From: Lysobacteraceae bacterium NML93-0793
Lineage (GTDB): Bacteria; Pseudomonadota; Gammaproteobacteria; Xanthomonadales; Xanthomonadaceae
Length of the DNA stretch: 64,000 nucleotides
Direction: 5' to 3'
NCBI GenBank assembly: GCA_002324875.1
Contig: NTJG01000001.1
Span: forward strand, 1 to 64,000
Part shown: positions 59,201 to 64,000 of the stretch, in pieces
Layout of the letters: the number at the start of each line of letters is the position of its first letter
How positions within the stretch are numbered: the stretch's first letter is position 1
Translations under genes and position numbers: made by a program
Notes under the pieces: generated by a model
The model's database searches: none
Seen by the model: only the letters and a program-made list of their open reading frames with translations
Told to the model about the DNA's origin: nothing

Positions 59201-60340
59201 TCAGGTCGCGTCGTCGGACGCGTCGGCGGCTTCGATGTCGGGTTCGCCGATGAAGGCCGGCAGCTCGATGATGAAGCGCGCGCCGCCGCCTTCGCGGTCC
59301 TCGTACCAGAGCTGGCCGCCCAGGTTGACGATGATCTGCTTGGCCAGAGACAGGCCCAGGCCGCTGGAGCGGCCGTCGTCGGAGCCGGCATGGGCCAGGC
59401 GCTGGAACGGACGGAACAGCGCGTGCTGCAGGTCGCGGGCGATGCCCGGGCCGCGGTCCTCGATCAGCAGCTGCCAGAAGCCGGCACCGCCGCTGCGCAG
59501 CGAAATGTCGACATTGCTGTGCGGCGCGTACTTGATCGCATTGGTGACCAGGTTCTCGGCCACCTGGCGCAGCACCAGCGTGTCGATGGCCACCATGGCC
59601 GGCCCGTCCGGCGCGCGTGCCTGCAGCAGCACGCCGCGGTCCTCGAACTGCAGCGCGTAGCGGTCGACCAGCCAGTCGACCACGTCGCGCAGCGCACTGG
59701 CCTGGCGCACGGCGTCGGGACGGCGCGAGGTGTCCTGGGTTTCGAGATAGCGCCGGATGTAGCCCAGCGCATCCTCCGCGCTCTCGTGGATCATCCGGTG
59801 GTAGCGCGGCACGCGCTCGGGCTTGGTCTCGCCCTTCATCAGCATGTCGCTGGCGAACCAGATGCTCGACAGCGGATTCTTCAGATCGTGCGCGACCAGG
59901 TTCACCAGCTCCTGGCGCTCGCGGGCGATGCGTTCGAGCCGGTCGCGGGTCTGCTTCAGGCCGACGTGCGCATTGACGCGTGCCAGCAGCTCATCGGGCA
60001 TGAAGGGCTTGGTCACGTAGTCGACCGCGCCGGCGTCGAAGGCCCGCAGCAGCAGCTCCCGGTCCTGGGCCACGGTGAGGAACACCACCGGCAGGCGCAG
60101 CAGGTCGGGGTTCTGCTTGATCTCGCCGAGCAGCGTGAAGCCGTCCATGTTCGGCATCAGCATGTCGAGCAGCACGAGGTCGGGCCGCAGCTCCGGCAGC
60201 ATGGCCAGCGCCTCGGCACCGTCGGACGCGGTGACGACCTCGTAGCCGTGCCGGCTCAGCAACGAGCTGACCACCCGCAGGTTCGCGGGCTGGTCGTCGA
60301 CGACGAGAATACGGCCGCTGGCAGTGGCTTGGTTCGGCAT
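59201..60340 (-). CDS. Response regulator receiver-histidine kinase hybrid
   Basis: 379 residues. An N-terminal receiver domain (about 8-125) has the phosphoacceptor Asp at about 59 in LLDMLMPNMDG and Lys in VTKPF. A linker coiled coil leads to HisKA (VAHDLKNPLSS, His about 151) and the HATPase domain (NLVTNAIKYAP, DRGPGIA, GLGLSLAKQI). No TM segment or sensor is present, so it is cytoplasmic and driven through its receiver. Receiver-first hybrid kinases pass signals between other phosphorelays. No cognate regulator is adjacent. The stop is 15 bases from the M28 gene. Confidence 0.9.
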   Translation of the reverse strand: MPNQATASGRILVVDDQPANLRVVSSLLSRHGYEVVTASDGAEALAMLPELRPDLVLLDMLMPNMDGFTLLGEIKQNPDLLRLPVVFLTVAQDRELLLRAFDAGAVDYVTKPFMPDELLARVNAHVGLKQTRDRLERIARERQELVNLVAHDLKNPLSSIWFASDMLMKGETKPERVPRYHRMIHESAEDALGYIRRYLETQDTSRRPDAVRQASALRDVVDWLVDRYALQFEDRGVLLQARAPDGPAMVAIDTLVLRQVAENLVTNAIKYAPHSNVDISLRSGGAGFWQLLIEDRGPGIARDLQHALFRPFQRLAHAGSDDGRSSGLGLSLAKQIIVNLGGQLWYEDREGGGARFIIELPAFIGEPDIEAADASDDAT

Positions 60341-60452
60341 GGAATCCAGTTAGACGGCTGCAGAGGACGCCGCGATGCGGCTGCGCGACACATGTGCGCC
60401 CGAGACGTTAACAGAAATGAACAGCGCCGCGCCGTGCGGCAGCGCGCAGGTC

Positions 60453-60995
60453 TCAGGCCGCCACACTGCGCCAAGTGCCGGGGGCCAGATCGTCGAGCCG
60501 CCAGGGGCCGATCGCCACCCGCACCAGGCGCAGGGTGGGCAGTCCGACTGCCGCGGTCATGCGCCGGACCTGGCGGTTGCGGCCTTCGTGGATCGTCAGT
60601 TCCAGCCAGGCATCGGGCACGGTCTTGCGCACCCGGACCGGCGGATCGCGCGGCCACAGCGCCGGCGCGGGATCCAGCAGCGCCGCCCGGGCAGGGCGGG
60701 TGAGGCCGTCCTTGAGCACCACGCCCTCCCGCAATTGCTGCAGCTGCGCCGGCGACGGCGTTCCCTCGACCTGCACCCGATAGGTCTTGGGCAGCTTGTG
60801 ACGCGGATCGGTGATGCGGTGGGCCAGCGGCCCGTCGTCGGTCAGCAGCAACAGGCCTTCACTGTCGTGATCCAGCCGGCCGGCCGCATACACACCGGCC
60901 GGCAACCCGAACCCGGCCAGCGTCGGCCGCGGCGGCGTGCTGCGGTCGGTGAACTGGCAGAGCACGCCGTGGGGTTTGTTGAAGGCGACGAGCAT
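60453..60995 (-). CDS. rluE: Pseudouridine synthase RluE
   Basis: 180 residues, the short RsuA/RluE type without an S4 domain. The catalytic Asp is in AAGRLDHDSEGLLLLT, with FNKPHGVLCQF at the start, LPKTYRVQVEG, and IHEGRNRQVRRMTAAVGLPT near the end. RluE makes pseudouridine in 23S rRNA (position 2457 in E. coli). ATG 60995 is the natural start; beyond it a repeat region begins. It is transcribed from the repeat-containing gap. Confidence 0.9.
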   Translation of the reverse strand: MLVAFNKPHGVLCQFTDRSTPPRPTLAGFGLPAGVYAAGRLDHDSEGLLLLTDDGPLAHRITDPRHKLPKTYRVQVEGTPSPAQLQQLREGVVLKDGLTRPARAALLDPAPALWPRDPPVRVRKTVPDAWLELTIHEGRNRQVRRMTAAVGLPTLRLVRVAIGPWRLDDLAPGTWRSVAA

Positions 60996-61009
60996 GGGAT
61001 TCGGGATTC

Positions 61010-61129
61010 GGGATTGGGGATTCGGACGAGCGGATGCGCCGCGGTTTCGGACACGCAGGGATCGAAGGGCTGTGGCCGCGCGACGATGTCGACGTGCGCG
61101 GCCAATCGCTCTTGCGAATCCCCAATCCC
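61010..61129. repeat. Intergenic inverted repeat of the GGGATTC type
   Basis: GGGATTGGGGATTCG (61010-61024) has an exact inverted copy CGAATCCCCAATCCC at 61115-61129. The left arm is preceded by direct repeats of GGGATTC from 60997, and ATCCCGAATCCCGG follows the right arm at 61157. About 90 bases lie between. This matches the short repeats common between Xanthomonad genes, and lies between rluE and the methyltransferase gene. Confidence 0.7.
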
Positions 61130-61173
61130 GGCGTTCAACGGACGAATGTCCGGTCATCCCGAATCCCGGCCCG

Positions 61174-62025
61174 TCAGGGCTTCACGAACCTCAGCGTCAT
61201 CCGGTCGCTTTCGCCGATCGCGGCATAGCGCGCGGCGTCCTGGGGCTCGTGGCGGTTGGTCGGCGGAAGCGTCCAGACGCCGTTGGGGTGGTCGCGGGTG
61301 TCGCGCGGGTTGGCGTTGATCTCGCTGCTGCCGTCGACACGGAAGCCCGCGGCCTGGGCCAGCGCGATCACCTGGGCCTGGCCGACGTAGCCGCTGCGGT
61401 CGCCGTCGGGCACGTCGCCGCGCGCACGGTGTTCGACCACGCCCAGCACGCCGCCCGGACGCAGCACGTCGTAGAAGCCCTTGAACATCGCCTCGGCCTG
61501 GCCCGAGTTGCGCCAGTTGTGCACGTTGCGGAACGTCAGCACGACATCGGCCGAGTTCGCCGGGCCGAAGCGCGGCGCGGCCGGGTCGTAGGCGACCATG
61601 CGCGCGCGGCCGAACTGGGCGGGCGCGGCGTCGAAGCGCGCCTGCAGGCCGTCGCGCTGGGCCTGCTGGTAATCGCGCGCCCGGCCTTCGGCCGCGGCCG
61701 CGGGATCGACCATCGCAGCGATGTACTGGCCGCTCTCGTTGAGATACGGCGCGAGGATTTCGGCATACCACGCGCCGCTGCCCGGGGTGATCTCGATGAC
61801 CGTCTGGCCCGGACGCACGCCGAAGAAGCGCAGCGTTTCGGCCGGACGGCGCGCGGCGTCGCGTGCGCGGTTGTCCGCGCTGCGCCAGTCGCCGGCGAGT
61901 ACGCTGTCGAGGCGGGCGGCATGGCCGGCATCCACGTCGGCCGCGGTGTCGGCGCGGGTCTGGGGGCCACCGCTGCATGCGGTGAGGGCGAGCAGGACGG
62001 CGCCGAGCAGGAGACTGCGTTGCAT
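61174..62025 (-). CDS. Methyltransferase-like lipoprotein
   Basis: 283 residues. ATG 62025 starts a lipoprotein signal, LLLGAVLLALTAC (Cys about 17). The mature part has a class I methyltransferase-like core: GQTVIEITPGSGAWYAEIL (SAM motif), then LTFRNVHNWRNSG and VLRPGGVLGVVEHRARG. The SAM-binding Gly pattern is present, but SAM is a cytoplasmic cofactor while the signal directs the protein to the periplasm. So activity is uncertain; it could be a non-enzymatic fold user. No operon partner. Confidence 0.85.
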   Translation of the reverse strand: MQRSLLLGAVLLALTACSGGPQTRADTAADVDAGHAARLDSVLAGDWRSADNRARDAARRPAETLRFFGVRPGQTVIEITPGSGAWYAEILAPYLNESGQYIAAMVDPAAAAEGRARDYQQAQRDGLQARFDAAPAQFGRARMVAYDPAAPRFGPANSADVVLTFRNVHNWRNSGQAEAMFKGFYDVLRPGGVLGVVEHRARGDVPDGDRSGYVGQAQVIALAQAAGFRVDGSSEINANPRDTRDHPNGVWTLPPTNRHEPQDAARYAAIGESDRMTLRFVKP

Positions 62026-62202
62026 GAGCGGACACTCCGGATTCAGGGTGGCGCAAGGGTGCCACAAGGCGCGGCGCAACGCGGTTGCGGCGCAACGCGC
62101 GCAGGCGGCGGAGAGCGCGGAACACTGTTTTGCGCATCGGCTGCACGCGGGCGCGTCCACGCGCTGCCTATGCTGGGCGCCCCTTCTCGACAGGACCCGT
62201 CC

Positions 62203-63156
62203 ATGGCCGAACGTGCACTCGGACGCTCCGGGCTGACGGTCTCGCCGCTGGCCTTCGGCGGCAACGTCTTCGGCTGGAGCGCCGATGCCGCCGCCACCCA
62301 CGCCCTGCTCGACGAATGCGTGGCCCTGGGCCTCAATCTCGTCGATACCGCCGATGTCTACTCCGCGTGGGTCACGGGCAATGCAGGCGGCGAGTCGGAA
62401 ACGCTGATCGGCGACTGGCTGCAGAAACGCGGCCAGCGCGACCGCGTGGTCATCGCCACCAAGGTCGCGAAGTGGGGGCCGCGCAAGGGCCTGTCACCGG
62501 CCAATATCCAGGCCGCGTGCGAGGACTCGCTGCGTCGCCTGCGCACCGATGTCATCGATCTCTACCAGGCCCACGAGGACGATCCGACGGTGCCGCTGGA
62601 AGACACGCTGGGCGCGTTCTCCCGGCTCATCGAACAGGGCAAGGTGCGCGCGATCGGCGCGTCGAACTATTCCGCCGCGCGCCTGGCCGAGGCGCTGGAA
62701 CTCGCGCGCCGGCACGGCCTGCCGCGCTTCGAGACCCTGCAGCCGGAATACAACCTCGTCGACCGCGCCGGTTACGAGGCCGAACTCGAGCCGCTGGTGC
62801 GCGCGCACGGCATCGGCGTGATCGGCTACTACGCCTTGGCCAGCGGCTTCCTCAGCGGCAAGTACCGCAGCGAGGCCGACGCGGCGAAGAGTCCGGCGCG
62901 TGGCGCGCAGGTGGTCCGGCGGTATCTCAATCCGCGCGGCAAGCGCATCCTCGCCGCGCTTGACGACGTCGCCTGCCGGCACGCGGCCTCGGTCGCCCAG
63001 GTCGCGCTGGCGTGGCTCATCGCGCGGCCCGGCATCACCGCGCCGATCGTCAGCGCCACCAGCGTCGCCCAGCTGCGCGAACTCGCCGCCGCTCGGACCT
63101 TGCTGCTGTCGAAGGCCGACATCGCCGCGCTCGACAGCGCCAGCGGCGGCGGCTGA
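62203..63156 (+). CDS. Aldo/keto reductase
   Basis: 317 residues, cytoplasmic. The AKR catalytic residues are visible: LVDTADVYSAW (Asp and Tyr), VVIATKVAKWG (Lys) and DLYQAHEDD (His). The C-terminal NADP-binding block includes ITAPIVSATSVAQLREL. It is a YghZ/Gcy-like general reductase; substrate unknown. ATG 62203 begins directly with ERALGRSGL, the family's standard start. It precedes the oxidoreductase at 63221 by 64 bases on the same strand. Confidence 0.92.
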   Translation: MAERALGRSGLTVSPLAFGGNVFGWSADAAATHALLDECVALGLNLVDTADVYSAWVTGNAGGESETLIGDWLQKRGQRDRVVIATKVAKWGPRKGLSPANIQAACEDSLRRLRTDVIDLYQAHEDDPTVPLEDTLGAFSRLIEQGKVRAIGASNYSAARLAEALELARRHGLPRFETLQPEYNLVDRAGYEAELEPLVRAHGIGVIGYYALASGFLSGKYRSEADAAKSPARGAQVVRRYLNPRGKRILAALDDVACRHAASVAQVALAWLIARPGITAPIVSATSVAQLRELAAARTLLLSKADIAALDSASGGG

Positions 63157-63220
63157 ATCTGCACGTCGGCGTAGCGCATGCAGGCGCACGCTGGCCCGAC
63201 GTCTTCCAGGACCTTCGACC

Positions 63221-64000
63221 ATGACCCCCGATTCCATCACCCGCGTCGTGCTGGCTGCGCGCCCCGAGGGCGCCCCGACGGCCGCCGACTTCCGAATCGA
63301 ACATGCGCCCATGCCCGCGCCGCGCACCGGCCAGGTGCTGCTGCGCAACCGCTGGCTGTCGCTCGATCCCTACATGCGCGGGCGCATGAATGCCGGCCGC
63401 TCGTATGCCGCGCCGGTGGAGATCGGCGAGGTCATGGACGGCGGCACGGTGTCCGAAGTGGTGCAGTCGCTGCACCCGGCCTGGTCGCCCGGCGACCTCG
63501 TGCTCGCGCACGCCGGCTGGCAGAGCCACGCCGTCGTCGACGGCGAGACCCTGCGCCGCAAGCTCGATCCGGCCGGTCTGCCGCCGCAGACCGCACTCGG
63601 CGTACACGGCATGCCCGGTTTCACCGCCTACGCCGGCCTGCACGAGATCGGCAAACCCCAGCACGGCGAGACCGTCGTCGTTGCCGCGGCCAGTGGCCCG
63701 GTCGGCGCCACCGTCGGCCAGATCGCGCGCCTGCGCGGTGCGCGCGTGGTCGGCATCGCCGGCGGCCCGGACAAGGTGGCGCACGTGAAGCACGACCTCG
63801 GCTTCGACATCGCGCTCGACCACCGCGCCGACGACTTCGCCGAGCAGCTCGCGGCCGCCTGCCCGGACGGCATCGACGTGTACTTCGAGAACGTCGGCGG
63901 CAAGGTCTTCGACGCGGTGCTGCCGCTGCTCAACGATTTCGCGCGCATCCCCGTGTGCGGCCTCGTCGCCCACTACAACGCCACCGGCCCCGCGCCCGGC
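63221..64000 (+). CDS. MDR-type NADP-dependent oxidoreductase (3' truncated)
   Basis: 260 residues are visible before the window ends. The sequence shows the CurA/leukotriene B4 dehydrogenase-like pattern: VLLRNRWLSLDPYMRGRM, VEIGEVMDGGTVSEVV, the LGVHGMPGFTAYAGLHEIG loop, and VVVAAASGPVGATVGQIA with the NADPH loop GIAGGPDKVAHV. It is zinc-free, as no Cys ligands occur. It reduces enones or 2-alkenals. ATG 63221 is preceded by TTCCAGGACC. The missing third is the C-terminal part of the nucleotide domain. Confidence 0.9.
   Translation, partial: MTPDSITRVVLAARPEGAPTAADFRIEHAPMPAPRTGQVLLRNRWLSLDPYMRGRMNAGRSYAAPVEIGEVMDGGTVSEVVQSLHPAWSPGDLVLAHAGWQSHAVVDGETLRRKLDPAGLPPQTALGVHGMPGFTAYAGLHEIGKPQHGETVVVAAASGPVGATVGQIARLRGARVVGIAGGPDKVAHVKHDLGFDIALDHRADDFAEQLAAACPDGIDVYFENVGGKVFDAVLPLLNDFARIPVCGLVAHYNATGPAPG

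Overview
The window is very GC-rich, densely packed chromosomal DNA. Gene content and order point to a Lysobacteraceae/Xanthomonadaceae gammaproteobacterium (Luteimonas/Lysobacter-like); this is inference from gene families, since no rRNA gene is present. Supporting points are the radC / coaC-coaB-dut-algC neighbourhood also known from Pseudomonas, an Alx-type yybP-ykoY leader, many lipoproteins, several muralytic enzymes, and short intergenic repeats. I found no tRNA, rRNA, CRISPR array, integrase, transposase or phage structural gene. The first gene (hrpB) and the last (an MDR-type oxidoreductase) are cut by the window edges.

Region 1-13.6 kb: hrpB end, a small membrane protein, a patatin-like lipoprotein, a five-repeat TM-helix channel-like protein, an exported ATP-dependent DNA ligase (LigE type), and the minus-strand run coaC-coaB-dut-algC facing radC. 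CoaC and CoaB, normally one polypeptide in this class, are separate frames with a 4-bp overlap. A YchJ-like protein and a lytic transglycosylase follow.

Region 13.6-29.5 kb: two clusters pair a leaderless cell-wall hydrolase with lipoproteins. One is LysM-LysM-muralytic (14215-15312) with lipoproteins on both sides; the other is GH19-M23-peptidoglycan-binding (26663-28240) behind two lipoproteins. Both look like antibacterial effector/immunity sets, although no secretion machinery is in the window. Between them lie an M28 peptidase, a MITE-like repeat, the ergothioneine genes egtB-egtD, and a 1235-residue indolepyruvate ferredoxin oxidoreductase.

Region 29.5-45.3 kb: gamma-glutamyltransferase, unrecognised exported proteins (one an obvious tandem duplication), an AAA+ ATPase divergent from parA-sixA-yceI-PLD, a glutathione peroxidase-like gene, rmuC, and a small membrane protein / DUF1653 / VOC / hydrolase run followed by a decayed copy of part of that run.

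Region 45.3-64 kb: an ECF sigma/ChrR pair with a candidate autoregulatory promoter, a Tat-exported aldo/keto reductase, REP-like repeats, an NHL-M23 chimera, rlmI, the manganese-type riboswitch in front of alx, a diguanylate cyclase, a rhomboid protease, an osmoprotectant ABC importer with fused binding protein and permease, a second M28 peptidase, a REC-histidine kinase, rluE, a lipoprotein methyltransferase, an aldo/keto reductase and the truncated oxidoreductase. Recurring themes are envelope remodelling and oxidative or photo-oxidative stress (EgtBD, GPx-like, ChrR-sigma, Mn-responsive Alx).
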